In this document: positions 1 through 9,213 of the stretch, in pieces
Layout of the letters: every line of letters begins with the position of its first letter
Position numbering within the stretch: the stretch's first letter is position 1
DNA from: Alloyangia pacifica
GTDB taxonomy: Bacteria; Pseudomonadota; Alphaproteobacteria; Rhodobacterales; Rhodobacteraceae
Assembly (NCBI RefSeq): GCF_020524285.1
Contig: NZ_JAIVKX010000006.1
Coordinates: forward strand, 62,001 to 126,000
Length of the DNA stretch: 64,000 nucleotides
Direction of reading: 5' to 3'
Position numbers and translations under genes: made by a program
Notes under the pieces: generated by a model
Databases searched by the model: none
What the model was told of the DNA's origin: nothing
The model's input: only the letters and a program-made list of their open reading frames with translations

Positions 1-248
1 CGGCCATAGGCGCCGCCGAGCCCGAGGCCGGCCTCGGTGATCAGCGGCATGACCAGCATGCCGGCGGATTTCGCCGCGAGGTCGCGGGTGCCGGGATACT
101 GCGCGTACATCTGGTTCACGGTGGCGTTCACCCGCGCGTCGATGGTCTGCGCGTTGCTGGTGCCCACGCCGTTGCCGCAGGCGGCGAGCGCGCCCGTCGC
201 GCCGAGCGCGCCAAGGGTCAGGAGGAGTCCCCGTCGATTGTAGGTCAT
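1..248 (-). CDS. YSC84/SYLF-domain lipoprotein, N-terminal part only
   Basis: The gene starts at an ATG at 248 and runs off the left edge, leaving 82 codons. The N-terminus is a lipoprotein signal: two arginines, a hydrophobic stretch and a lipobox LAAC with the lipidated cysteine at residue 24, so the protein should be anchored in a membrane on the periplasmic side. After it, TRDLAAKSAGMLVMP and GLGLGGAYG resemble the start of the lipid-binding YSC84/SYLF domain. A GAGGA Shine-Dalgarno lies about 10 bases before the ATG. Proteins of this family bind phosphoinositides in eukaryotes; the bacterial role is not settled. The family call rests on a short stretch, so it is moderately confident. Confidence 0.7.
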   Translation of the reverse strand, partial: MTYNRRGLLLTLGALGATGALAACGNGVGTSNAQTIDARVNATVNQMYAQYPGTRDLAAKSAGMLVMPLITEAGLGLGGAYG

Positions 249-389
249 TCTGCTCTATCCTCGTCGATGTCCGGGCGTCCGTGACGGCCCATGCCTGTGT
301 GTCCGACTTTTCCGCCGGTTATTCGGGCTCACTATAGGCAGGCAGGCGCGGGCTGTCACTAGATCAAGCGCGCAGACCGCGGTCCCGCG

Positions 390-1400
390 CTATGCGTTGA
401 GCAGCCGTGCCGCCGCCGGGGCGAAATAGGTCAGAACCCCGTCGCATCCAGCGCGCTTGAAGGCGGTGAGGCTTTCCAGCATGACCTTGTCGCGGTCCAG
501 CCAGCCGTTCTCGAAGGCCCCGGCGAGCATCGCGTATTCGCCCGACACCTGGTAGGCGAAGGTCGGCGCGCCGAACATCTCCTTGGCACGGCGGCAGATG
601 TCGAGATAGGGCATGCCCGGCTTGACCATGATCATGTCGGCGCCCTCCTGCAGGTCGCGCTCGATCAGCCGCATCGCCTCGTCGGAATTGCCCGGCTGCA
701 TCTGGTAGGTCTGCTTGTCGCCGCCCATGGTGCCCTTGAGCGCGCCCGAGGCGCCCACCGCGTCGCGGAACGGACCGTAGAAGCCCGAGGCGTATTTCGC
801 CGCGTAGCTCAGCAGCAGGACATTGTGGAAGCCCTCGGCCTCCAGCGCCGCGCGGATCGCGCCGATGCGCCCGTCCATCATGTCCGACGGGCCGATGATA
901 TCCGCCCCGGCGCGGGCCTGGCTCAGCGCCTGCTTGACCAGCGCCTCGACGGTGCGGTCGTTGACGATCTCGCCGTTCTCGATGAAGCCGTCATGGCCGG
1001 TGATGTTGTAGGGGTCGAGCGCCACGTCGGTCATCACCGCGATGTCGGGCACGGCCTCCTTGATGGCGCGGGTGGCGCGATTGCTGAGGTTCTCGGGGTT
1101 CCAGGCCTCGGCGCAATCCTCGGTCTTCTTCGAGGCATCGGTGTAGGGAAAGAGGCAGATCGCCGGGATTCCAAGCGTATGCGCTTCGCGCGCCGCCTCG
1201 ACCACCTTGTCCACCGACAGCCGGTTTACCCCGGGCATCGAGGCGATGGGCTCGACGATCCCCTCGCCGTCGCGCACGAAGACCGGCCAGATGAAATCGC
1301 CCGGGGTCAGCAGCGTCTGCTGGGTCAGCGCGCGGATCGCGGGGGACGTGCGCAGGCGGCGCAAACGTGTGGCAGGAAAGGCGGATATCACGGGTTTCAT
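390..1400 (-). CDS. hemB: Delta-aminolevulinic acid dehydratase (porphobilinogen synthase)
   Basis: Condenses two 5-aminolevulinate molecules to porphobilinogen, the second committed step of heme and bacteriochlorophyll synthesis, in the cytoplasm. The 336 residues are the normal family length. Schiff-base lysines are visible at K202 (SYAAKYASGFYGP) and K260 (MIMVKPGMPY). The metal region at about 125-138 reads DVALDPYNITGHDG, the aspartate-rich form of Mg-dependent enzymes rather than the cysteine-rich zinc form. hemA, the preceding step, is in the same window about 60 kb away at 61095, so the two are not co-transcribed. The gene diverges from the small membrane protein gene at 1593. Confidence 0.97.
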   Translation of the reverse strand: MKPVISAFPATRLRRLRTSPAIRALTQQTLLTPGDFIWPVFVRDGEGIVEPIASMPGVNRLSVDKVVEAAREAHTLGIPAICLFPYTDASKKTEDCAEAWNPENLSNRATRAIKEAVPDIAVMTDVALDPYNITGHDGFIENGEIVNDRTVEALVKQALSQARAGADIIGPSDMMDGRIGAIRAALEAEGFHNVLLLSYAAKYASGFYGPFRDAVGASGALKGTMGGDKQTYQMQPGNSDEAMRLIERDLQEGADMIMVKPGMPYLDICRRAKEMFGAPTFAYQVSGEYAMLAGAFENGWLDRDKVMLESLTAFKRAGCDGVLTYFAPAAARLLNA

Positions 1401-1592
1401 CGGGCGTGTCCTTCGTATCCCTTGTCAAGGTTTCCCTTGGGTGGCATGGAAAGACGCCTGTCACAAGGCCCGCCGGGGGCGCATACGCCGGGGTGCCGTA
1501 GATGTGTCTGCCGCATCGCCGGTTGGACGAAGGGCCGGGCAGGGCCGCGCGTGAGGGGCCGTCGAGGCCCCGCAGGAAAGAGTGGGAACACA

Positions 1593-2117
1593 GTGGACTG
1601 GACCGGGCTCGTTTTCGAAACCATCGACATGCGGTCGTTTTCCAACCTGTGGTTCTGGATCGCCCTGGCGGTGTTCTGGTCGAGCACCAGCCACTGGGTG
1701 CTGGGCGTGCCCTTCGACATGGTCGGACGCGCCCGCAGGCAGGGCGGCCAGGCGGCGCAGGATCTCGAGGACATGGTGCGCATCCAAATCAACCGCCGAC
1801 TTTACATCGTCGAGCAGGCGGGGCTGTGGCTGGTTGCCTTCACCGCAGCGCTGCTGGCCATGCTGGCGAGCCTCGGTTTCTGGTACGGCATCGAGCTGGC
1901 GCAGGCGCTGTTCCTGCTGGGCTGTCCCATGTCGATGGTCGGGCTGCTGAGCATTGCCACCGCCGAGCGCATCCGCGGGCAGGGGCTGACCGGCGAGGCG
2001 CTGTGGCGCAAGCTGACCGTGCACCGTTTCTGGGTGCAGGTGATCGGCATGATCTCGATCTTCATCACCGCCATGTGGGGCATGTACCAGAACCTGGCAC
2101 ACGGCGTTCTCGGTTGA
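1593..2117 (+). CDS. Small four-segment membrane protein (conserved in Rhodobacteraceae)
   Basis: The 174-residue protein has four likely membrane segments, near residues 20-40, 75-98, 100-120 and 147-168, with a basic stretch rich in arginine between the first two. I chose the GTG at 1593 because AGGAAAG lies about 12 bases upstream and the leader VDWTGLVFETIDM resembles relatives as I remember them; an ATG at 1629 is the alternative. Relatives in this family are sometimes annotated as a component of the SufBCD complex, but nothing in the sequence shows an iron-sulfur role, so I give no function. It ends about 30 bases before mfd on the same strand and may share its transcript. Confidence 0.75.
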   Translation: MDWTGLVFETIDMRSFSNLWFWIALAVFWSSTSHWVLGVPFDMVGRARRQGGQAAQDLEDMVRIQINRRLYIVEQAGLWLVAFTAALLAMLASLGFWYGIELAQALFLLGCPMSMVGLLSIATAERIRGQGLTGEALWRKLTVHRFWVQVIGMISIFITAMWGMYQNLAHGVLG

Positions 2118-2148
2118 CGAAGGCCCGGCGGCGGGTCATTTGAGCGGC

Positions 2149-5100
2149 ATGTCCCAGTCGCTTACCAGATCGGCCCGTATCTCCATGGGCGGCGCACCCG
2201 AGGGGTACGACGCCAGGCTCCTGCTGTCCGAGGTCGAAAAGACCGGCGGGCCGGTGCTGCACATCGCCCGCGATGACAAGCGCCTTGCCGCGCTGCGCGA
2301 GGCGCTGGCCTTCTTCGACCCCGGCATGCCGGTGGTCACCTTCCCGGGCTGGGATTGCCTTCCCTATGACCGGGTCTCGCCCAATCCCGACATCTCGGCC
2401 ACCCGCATGTCGACGCTTGCGGGGCTGGTGCACGGCATGCCGCAGCGCTTCGTGCTGCTCACCACGCTCTCGGCCGCCATGCAGCGCATCCCCGCGCGCG
2501 AGGTGCTGCGCGAGGCGGCCTTTGCCGCCCGCGTCGGCGACCGGGTGGACGAGGCGGGCTTGCGCAACTTCCTCGTGCGGATGGGGTTCTCGAATGCGCC
2601 CACGGTGCACGAGCCCGGCGATTACGCGATCCGCGGCGGCATCATCGACATCTTCCCGCCGGGCGACAGCGGGCCGGTGCGGCTCGATCTCTTCGGTGAC
2701 ATGCTCGACGGCGCGCGGAGCTTCGATCCGGTCAGCCAGCGCACCAAGGAAAAGCTCGACGTGGTGGAACTGGCGCCGGTGTCGGAGGTCATCCTCGACG
2801 AGGCAGCGATCACCCGGTTCCGGCAGAACTACCGCATCGAGTTCGGCGCGGCGGGCTCGGACGATCCGCTCTACGAGGCGGTGAGCGCGGGCCGCAAGAC
2901 GCAGGGCATGGAACACTGGCTGCCGTTCTTCCACGAAAAGCTCGAGACGCTCTTCGACTACGTGCCCGGCGCACCGGTGCTGCTCGATGACCAGATCACC
3001 CCGGCGCGGATCGCCCGCTGGGAGAGCATCGAGGATCAATACGGCACCCGCCGCCACGCGATGACCCAGAAGGGCCGGCTCGACTCGGTCTACAAGCCGG
3101 TGCCGCCGCAACTGCTCTACCTCGACGAGGCCAATTGGGATGCCGCCATTGCGGACCGCCGCGTGGTGCAGTTCTCGCCCTTGCCGCAGGCCAGCGGGCC
3201 GGGCGTGGTGGATGCGGGCGGACGCATCGGTCGCAACTTCTCGCTCGAGCGCCAGCAGGAGAGCGTCTCGCTCTTCGCCGCGCTCGCCGATCACGTGAAG
3301 GCGCAGATGGCCGAGGGGCCGGTGCTGATCGCCTCCTGGTCCGAAGGCGCGCGTGAGCGCCTCACCGGGCTGATCGAGGACGAGGGGCTGGCCGAGGCGA
3401 TCCCGGTCATCGATGGCACGCGCATCGGCAAGCGCGGGCTGCACCTGGCCGTCTGGGGGCTGGAACAGGGCTTCGTCGCGCCTTGGGGCGATGGCAAGAT
3501 CACCGTGATCTCCGAGCAGGACGTGCTCGGCGACCGGCTGATCCGCGCGCCCAAGAAGCGCCGCAAGGCCGAGAACTTCCTCACCGAGGCGCAGTCGCTG
3601 AGCCCGGGCGATCTGGTGGTGCACGTGGATTTCGGCATTGGCCGCTACCAGGGGCTCGAGGTCATCACCGCCGCCGGCGCCGCGCATGAATGCCTGCTGC
3701 TGGAATACGCCGAGGGCGCGCGGCTCTACCTGCCGGTGGAGAACATCGAGCTGCTGTCGCGCTACGGACATGACGAGGGGCTGCTCGACAAGCTCGGCGG
3801 CGGTGCCTGGCAGGCCAAGAAGGCCCGGCTCAAGGAGCGCATCCGCGAGATGGCGGACAAGCTCATCCGCGTCGCCGCCGAGCGGGCGCTGCGCAAGGCG
3901 CCGATCATCGACCCTCCGCCCGGCGCGTGGGAGAGCTTCTGCGCCCGCTTCCCCTACACCGAGACCGACGACCAGATGCACGCCATCGAGGACGTACTCG
4001 GCGACATGACCAGCGGCCAGCCGATGGACCGGCTGATCTGTGGCGACGTCGGCTTCGGCAAGACCGAGGTGGCGATGCGCGCCGCCTTCGTCGCCGCCAT
4101 GTCCGGCGTGCAGGTGGCGGTGATCGCCCCGACCACGCTGCTCGCCCGTCAGCACTACAAGAGCTTCGCCGAGCGGTTCCGCGGCTTCCCGATCAATGTG
4201 GCACCGCTGTCGCGCTTCGTCTCCTCGGGCGATGCTGCGAAGACCCGCGACGGTATCTCCAAGGGGTCGGTCGACATCGCCGTGGGCACGCATGCGCTTC
4301 TGGCCAAGGGCATCCGTTTCAATAACCTCGGCCTGCTGATCATCGACGAGGAGCAGCACTTCGGCGTCGGCCACAAGGAGCGGCTGAAGCAGCTGCGCTC
4401 GGACATCCACGTGCTGACGCTGACCGCGACGCCGATCCCGCGCACGCTGCAACTTTCCCTGTCGGGTGTGCGCGACCTGTCGATCATCGGCACCCCGCCG
4501 GTCGATCGCCTGTCGATCCGCACCTATGTCTCGGAGTTCGACGCGATCACCGTCCGCGAGGCGCTGCTGCGCGAGCATTACCGCGGCGGCCAGAGCTTCT
4601 ACGTGGTGCCGCGTCTTTCGGACCTGCCGGAGATTGAAGAATTCCTGCGCGAGCAGGTGCCAGAGGTGTCCTTTGTGGTGGCGCATGGCCAGATGGCAGC
4701 CGGCGAGCTCGACGACCGGATGAACGCCTTCTACGACGGCAAGTACGACGTGCTGCTGGCGACGACCATCGTCGAGTCCGGACTCGACATTCCGACCGCC
4801 AACACGATGATCGTGCACCGTGCCGACATGTTCGGCCTTGCCCAGCTCTACCAGATCCGCGGACGGGTCGGGCGCTCGAAGACCCGCGCCTATGCCTATC
4901 TGACCACCAAGCCGCGCACCAAGCTCACCGACACCGCCGAGAAGCGGCTACGCGTGCTGGGCTCGCTCGACACGCTTGGCGCGGGCTTCACGCTGGCCTC
5001 GCAGGATCTGGATATCCGCGGGGCGGGCAACCTGCTCGGCGAGGAGCAGTCGGGCCAGATGCGCGACGTGGGCTACGAGCTCTACCAGTCGATGCTCGAG

Positions 5101-5631
5101 GAGGCGATTGCCAAGATCAAGTTGGGCGAGCTGGAAGGGCTCACCGACGACGACGGGCAATGGGCGCCGCAGATCAACCTCGGCGTGCCGGTGCTGATCC
5201 CCGAGGACTACGTGCCCGACCTCGACGTGCGCCTCGGTCTCTACCGGCGCCTGTCGGAGCTGACCACCAAGGTCGAGCTCGAGGGCTTCGCCGCCGAGCT
5301 GATCGACCGTTTCGGCAAGCTGCCGAAGGAGGTCAACACGCTGATGCTGGTGGTGCGGATCAAGGCAATGTGCAAGCGCGCCGGGATCGCCAAGCTCGAC
5401 GGCGGCCCGAAGGGTGCCACCGTGCAGTTCCACAACGACAAGTTTGCCAAGCCTGAGGGGCTGGTGGAATTCATCCAGGCGCAGAACGGGCTGGCGAAGA
5501 TCAAGGACAACAAGATCGTCGTGCGCCGCGACTGGAGCAGCGACACCGACAAGATCAAGGGCGCCTTCGCCATCGCCCGCGACCTCGCCGAGAAGGCGGG
5601 CGCGATCAAGCTGCGCAAGGACAAGAAATGA
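2149..5631 (+). CDS. mfd: Transcription-repair coupling factor Mfd
   Basis: An ATP-dependent translocase that removes RNA polymerase stalled at DNA lesions and recruits UvrA for nucleotide excision repair. The 1160 residues contain the full domain order: a UvrB-like N-terminal module, a CarD/RNA-polymerase-interaction domain near residues 484-550 (PGDLVVHVDFGIGRYQG), then a RecG-like helicase with Walker A GDVGFGKT near 632 and motif II DEEQ near 733, TLTATPIPRTL, and the C-terminal TRCF domain. No frameshift or missing motif is seen. The start could also be a TTG at 2140; neither has a strong Shine-Dalgarno, and I prefer the ATG. It converges on the histidine kinase gene. Confidence 0.97.
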   Translation: MSQSLTRSARISMGGAPEGYDARLLLSEVEKTGGPVLHIARDDKRLAALREALAFFDPGMPVVTFPGWDCLPYDRVSPNPDISATRMSTLAGLVHGMPQRFVLLTTLSAAMQRIPAREVLREAAFAARVGDRVDEAGLRNFLVRMGFSNAPTVHEPGDYAIRGGIIDIFPPGDSGPVRLDLFGDMLDGARSFDPVSQRTKEKLDVVELAPVSEVILDEAAITRFRQNYRIEFGAAGSDDPLYEAVSAGRKTQGMEHWLPFFHEKLETLFDYVPGAPVLLDDQITPARIARWESIEDQYGTRRHAMTQKGRLDSVYKPVPPQLLYLDEANWDAAIADRRVVQFSPLPQASGPGVVDAGGRIGRNFSLERQQESVSLFAALADHVKAQMAEGPVLIASWSEGARERLTGLIEDEGLAEAIPVIDGTRIGKRGLHLAVWGLEQGFVAPWGDGKITVISEQDVLGDRLIRAPKKRRKAENFLTEAQSLSPGDLVVHVDFGIGRYQGLEVITAAGAAHECLLLEYAEGARLYLPVENIELLSRYGHDEGLLDKLGGGAWQAKKARLKERIREMADKLIRVAAERALRKAPIIDPPPGAWESFCARFPYTETDDQMHAIEDVLGDMTSGQPMDRLICGDVGFGKTEVAMRAAFVAAMSGVQVAVIAPTTLLARQHYKSFAERFRGFPINVAPLSRFVSSGDAAKTRDGISKGSVDIAVGTHALLAKGIRFNNLGLLIIDEEQHFGVGHKERLKQLRSDIHVLTLTATPIPRTLQLSLSGVRDLSIIGTPPVDRLSIRTYVSEFDAITVREALLREHYRGGQSFYVVPRLSDLPEIEEFLREQVPEVSFVVAHGQMAAGELDDRMNAFYDGKYDVLLATTIVESGLDIPTANTMIVHRADMFGLAQLYQIRGRVGRSKTRAYAYLTTKPRTKLTDTAEKRLRVLGSLDTLGAGFTLASQDLDIRGAGNLLGEEQSGQMRDVGYELYQSMLEEAIAKIKLGELEGLTDDDGQWAPQINLGVPVLIPEDYVPDLDVRLGLYRRLSELTTKVELEGFAAELIDRFGKLPKEVNTLMLVVRIKAMCKRAGIAKLDGGPKGATVQFHNDKFAKPEGLVEFIQAQNGLAKIKDNKIVVRRDWSSDTDKIKGAFAIARDLAEKAGAIKLRKDKK

Positions 5632-5635
5632 TGCA

Positions 5636-5656
5636 GGGGCGCCGCGCAGGCGCCCC
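5636..5656. terminator. Hairpin between convergent mfd and the HWE kinase gene
   Basis: An 8-bp perfect stem (GGGGCGCC / GGCGCCCC) with a 5-base loop starts 5 bases after the mfd stop codon. No T-run follows on either strand, so it may slow or stabilise transcripts rather than terminate by the intrinsic mechanism. Confidence 0.35.
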
Positions 5657-5689
5657 GTCCCGTCAGGGCCGTGTTACGTCAGGATCGTG

Positions 5690-7651
5690 TCAGAGGCTCT
5701 CGATGGTCGACAGCAGCTCGGCCTCGGAGATCGGCTTCGACAGGCGCGGCACGCCGGTGCGCGCCTCGCCATCGTACCCCGAGATGATCACCACCGGCAC
5801 CCCCTTGGCGAGCAGGTGATCGAGCAGCGGCGTCGAGCTTTCGCCGCCGAGGTTCTCATCGAGCAGTGCGATGTCGGGCAGGGTTTCTGTGGTGCCGTCG
5901 AGGCCGGCGGAGACCGAGGCGAACTGACCGAAGATGGCATAGCCCGCGTGTTCCATCATCCCGGCGAGATCGAGTGAGATGATCGGCTCGTCCTCGACGA
6001 TCATCACCGCGCGGCGGGCGGACTCGGACGGGGCGGGCGCTTCGGACTGCGGCATTGGCACGACGGCCAGCGCCGTCCACGAGCCGCGGGGCAGGGTGAT
6101 GCGGTAGCGCAGGTGGCCGGGCTCGAGGGTCCGCTCGATCTGCCCGCCGAAATGGTCCTGCGCGATACGGGTCAGGAGCTGCGTGCCGAAGCCGCTGCCG
6201 GGCGACGCCAGTTCGGGCGTGATGCCCTCGGGGAAGCGCTCGTCCCAAAACAGGGCAAGAACGCCTTCCGAGGTGACTTTCCAGCGCAGGCGCAGTGCGC
6301 CGTCGGCCGTGCGCAATGCACCGTGTTTCACCGCGTTGGTGGTCAGCTCATGCACCAGCATGGCGATCATCTGCGCGTCATTCGGATCGAGCGGAACGCA
6401 GGGCCCGCTCAGCGCGAGGCGCTCGCGGATGTCGCTGTCGTAGGGCGAGAACTCCTCCTCGATCACCTCGCGCAGCCGCACGTCGACCCATTTCTTGCGC
6501 GACAGCAGCCCGTGGGTCCGCGACAGCGAGGTGATCCTCTCGTCCAGCTTCTCGCGGAACTCCGCGACCGACTCCGCCTTGATGAGACGCGCGGTGGAGC
6601 GCAGGATTGCCAGCATGTTGCGGGCGCGGTGGTCGATTTCCTGCGCCATGACGGCCTCTCGGGCGAGGGTCTTCTCGCGCGCCTCCCAGCTCATGACCAG
6701 GTCGAGAACCCGCTCCACCAGCGACACGTCGAGCACGCGGTAGGCGCGTGGGCGGCGCCAGTGCAGAAAGAGCGCATGTTCCAGCCGGCCGCCGACGATC
6801 CATGGCACGAAGATCGCGTTGGAGATGCGCCGGGCCTCGAGATAGGCGCGGCTCTGGGCATCGAGGTCCGCGGCGCGGCGGTTCAGGAACAGCGACTTGC
6901 CGGCGCGCAGCGTGGCCTCGGCCTCGGTGCCGATCCACGGTTGGCCGTCGCCGCCCTGCGGGCTCGACTGCGGCGCGGACCATTCATACGCCGAACTGAA
7001 GGCCTCGCCCGTGCCGCCGGGGACGGCCAGGCCGACCCGCGCTGCCGACAGGTGCACGCCGAGCCGTTCGAGCGCGACCCGCATGCCCTGCTGCGCCGAG
7101 CCGGCGCCGCGCAGCGCTTCGTTCAGCTTGACCAGGAATTCCGCGTTGCGCCGCTGGAGGACGTTGCCGGTGGTCTCGCTGCCGCTGTTCCAGACCCCGA
7201 CGATATTGCCCTGCTCGCCGCGCAGCGGCGTGAAGCTGTAGCTCCAGTAGGTCTCTTCCTCGTAGCCGTAGCGCTGCATCGGCAGCATGTGGTCCTGCAG
7301 GAACAGTCCCTTGCCGCTGCGGATCACCTCGGAGAACTGCGGCTCGATGATCGACCAGATGTCGCTCCAGACCTCGCGCGCAGGGGCGCCGAGCGCCGCC
7401 GGGTGGCGCGGTCCGGGAATGGGCGCCCAGGCGTCGTTGTAGAGCAGCCTCAGCTCGGATCCCCAGTAGATCGCCGTCGGAAACGCGGAGTTCAGGCAGA
7501 TCGCCAGCGCCGAGCGCAAGGATTGCGGCCACTCCTCTGAGGGGCCGAAGGGATGCGCGCTCCAATCCGTTTCTCGGATCAAGGTGGCCATCTCGCCGTC
7601 CCCGGCGAGAAAATCCATTGGCCCGTAAGCAGGGCTCTGTTGACGAAGCAT
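5690..7651 (-). CDS. Hybrid HWE-family sensor histidine kinase with C-terminal receiver
   Basis: A soluble signalling protein of 653 residues. A PAS-like region covers about 45-165 and a GAF-like region about 175-315. An HWE/HisKA_2 kinase follows: phosphoacceptor H341 in EIDHRARNMLAIL, N-box HELTTNAVKHGAL near 434-446 and the WDE signature at 469-471. A receiver domain starts at about 548, with the acidic pair in VEDEP (553-555), phosphoacceptor D598 in ALLDENLG and a lysine in LSKP. There are no membrane segments, so the signal is probably cytoplasmic. HWE kinases often act in general stress or light responses; no response regulator or sigma factor gene is adjacent. The ATG at 7651 has GGAAGG 6 bases upstream. 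Confidence 0.9.
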   Translation of the reverse strand: MLRQQSPAYGPMDFLAGDGEMATLIRETDWSAHPFGPSEEWPQSLRSALAICLNSAFPTAIYWGSELRLLYNDAWAPIPGPRHPAALGAPAREVWSDIWSIIEPQFSEVIRSGKGLFLQDHMLPMQRYGYEEETYWSYSFTPLRGEQGNIVGVWNSGSETTGNVLQRRNAEFLVKLNEALRGAGSAQQGMRVALERLGVHLSAARVGLAVPGGTGEAFSSAYEWSAPQSSPQGGDGQPWIGTEAEATLRAGKSLFLNRRAADLDAQSRAYLEARRISNAIFVPWIVGGRLEHALFLHWRRPRAYRVLDVSLVERVLDLVMSWEAREKTLAREAVMAQEIDHRARNMLAILRSTARLIKAESVAEFREKLDERITSLSRTHGLLSRKKWVDVRLREVIEEEFSPYDSDIRERLALSGPCVPLDPNDAQMIAMLVHELTTNAVKHGALRTADGALRLRWKVTSEGVLALFWDERFPEGITPELASPGSGFGTQLLTRIAQDHFGGQIERTLEPGHLRYRITLPRGSWTALAVVPMPQSEAPAPSESARRAVMIVEDEPIISLDLAGMMEHAGYAIFGQFASVSAGLDGTTETLPDIALLDENLGGESSTPLLDHLLAKGVPVVIISGYDGEARTGVPRLSKPISEAELLSTIESL

Positions 7652-7845
7652 GCGCGCCTTCCAGCAAGGGGATTACTGAAGAGCATAGCACTGAATGTCG
7701 CCCTGACGACTCTGCCGGGGCGGATTCCGGCAATATCTTTCAGTACTTTGCAAATTTGCGACCGTGACGTTGCGGAATGGGGTGCCCGGTGGCCCGGTGC
7801 TCCGCCTTTCTGGTCGACCCCTCTGCTCGGCCGCCTAGGGGATTG

Positions 7846-9213
7846 CTACTCGGCAGGCACTGGTTCCGCGTCGGCCCAGCCGGCGTCGGGCTTGCCGGAC
7901 AGTCGCCAAACCAGGCCCCCGAGCAGACCACCGATCATTGCGGGCATCAGCCATGCGAAACCTGCCGAGGCCAGCGGGATCGCCTCGTGCAGCGCCTGCA
8001 GCTGTGGAGGCACCGCACCGCCCGTCTTGGCAATGAGGCTCGCGACGAGGTCGTAGAACCCCATCAGGATCGCCACGCCCGTCGCACCCTTCCACACGCC
8101 GTCGTTGAGCAGGTTGCGCGGCAGCAGGCCGAGGATCACGATGGCGATGCCCACCGGGTAGAGCAGCAGGAAGATCGGCTCGGCCAGTGCCACGATGTAG
8201 TCGACGCCGCCGAAGGCCTGCACCAGCGACGTGAGCGAGACCGCCAGAACACCTGCCTTGTAGCCGACCCTGCCGCGCGTCCATTTCTGGATGTATTCGC
8301 CCAACACCGCCGTCGCGCCGACCGCCGTGGTCAGGCAGGCGAGCAGCACCGCCACGGCCAGCGTGTTCGCCCCGATCTTGCCGGCGAGCTGCCCGACCAG
8401 CGCGGTCAGGAGCCCCGCCTGCGGCACGTCCGGAGCCAGCACGCCGCTGCCAGTGGCACCGAGGTATTCAAGCCCGCCGTAGACGAAGAAGAGCCCGAGG
8501 AAGGTCACGCCAGCCATGCCCCAGAGCGCCGCCGTGTAGCGTGGGCCGGGGGTGTAACCGCGGGCCTGGAACGCCTCGATGAAGATGATGCCGAACATGA
8601 TCCCGCCAAAGACGTCGCCGGTCTGATAGCCGGTCAGCAGCCCGAGCCGGAAGGGGGACGCCTCTCCGGTGTCTACGGGCGCCCCGAGCGGCGAGAGCAC
8701 CGACCAGATCACGATGATCCCCAGAAGGCACAGCAGCAGCGGTGTCAGCACCTGTCCGATGCGGTCGATCACCCGCGAACGGTCGAGGGCGAAATAGGTC
8801 GAGACCAAGAAGAACGCCGGCAAGAAGAGCCAGATGCCGACGCCGGGATCGAGATCCGGGGCGAGCGTCCGGAAGCCGGTCTCGAAGGCGACGCTGGCCG
8901 TGCGCGGCACGGCGATCAGCCAGGCGAGACCGAGCATGGTGACCCCCAGAAGCGCCGCGCCGAACCACGGTGCGATGGGGGTGCAGAGCCGCTCGACGGT
9001 GCCGCCGCGCAGCCCGAGCACGACCACCGAGAGCACCGGCAGCAGCATGCCGGTGATCAGCAGGCCGGTCAGCGCCGCGCTCCAGCCATCGCCTGCCAGA
9101 AAGCCGATCTGCGGCGGGAAGATCAGGTTGCCCGCGCCGAAGAAGACGGCGAACATCGCCAGCCCCACGATCACGGAATCCCGTATCACCCGTTGTTCTC
9201 CGGCCTGCGCCAT
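7846..9213 (-). CDS. brnQ: Branched-chain amino acid:cation symporter, BrnQ/LIVCS family
   Basis: An inner-membrane carrier that imports leucine, isoleucine and valine with a cation. The protein has 455 residues and about twelve hydrophobic segments, beginning with the family-typical stretch MFAVFFGAGNLIFPPQIG near residues 19-36. I start it at the ATG at 9213 because GGAAGAGG lies just upstream; a longer reading frame to 9276 lacks such a site. The gene diverges from hutF across a 384-base gap, so the two may share regulatory sequence, but no shared operon is implied. Confidence 0.93.
   Translation of the reverse strand: MAQAGEQRVIRDSVIVGLAMFAVFFGAGNLIFPPQIGFLAGDGWSAALTGLLITGMLLPVLSVVVLGLRGGTVERLCTPIAPWFGAALLGVTMLGLAWLIAVPRTASVAFETGFRTLAPDLDPGVGIWLFLPAFFLVSTYFALDRSRVIDRIGQVLTPLLLCLLGIIVIWSVLSPLGAPVDTGEASPFRLGLLTGYQTGDVFGGIMFGIIFIEAFQARGYTPGPRYTAALWGMAGVTFLGLFFVYGGLEYLGATGSGVLAPDVPQAGLLTALVGQLAGKIGANTLAVAVLLACLTTAVGATAVLGEYIQKWTRGRVGYKAGVLAVSLTSLVQAFGGVDYIVALAEPIFLLLYPVGIAIVILGLLPRNLLNDGVWKGATGVAILMGFYDLVASLIAKTGGAVPPQLQALHEAIPLASAGFAWLMPAMIGGLLGGLVWRLSGKPDAGWADAEPVPAE

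Noticed and set aside
2065-4818. A 917-codon open frame opposite mfd
   Set aside because: It is antisense to a gene with complete Mfd motifs. High-GC coding sequence commonly opens long frames on the opposite strand, and this one has no recognisable domain.
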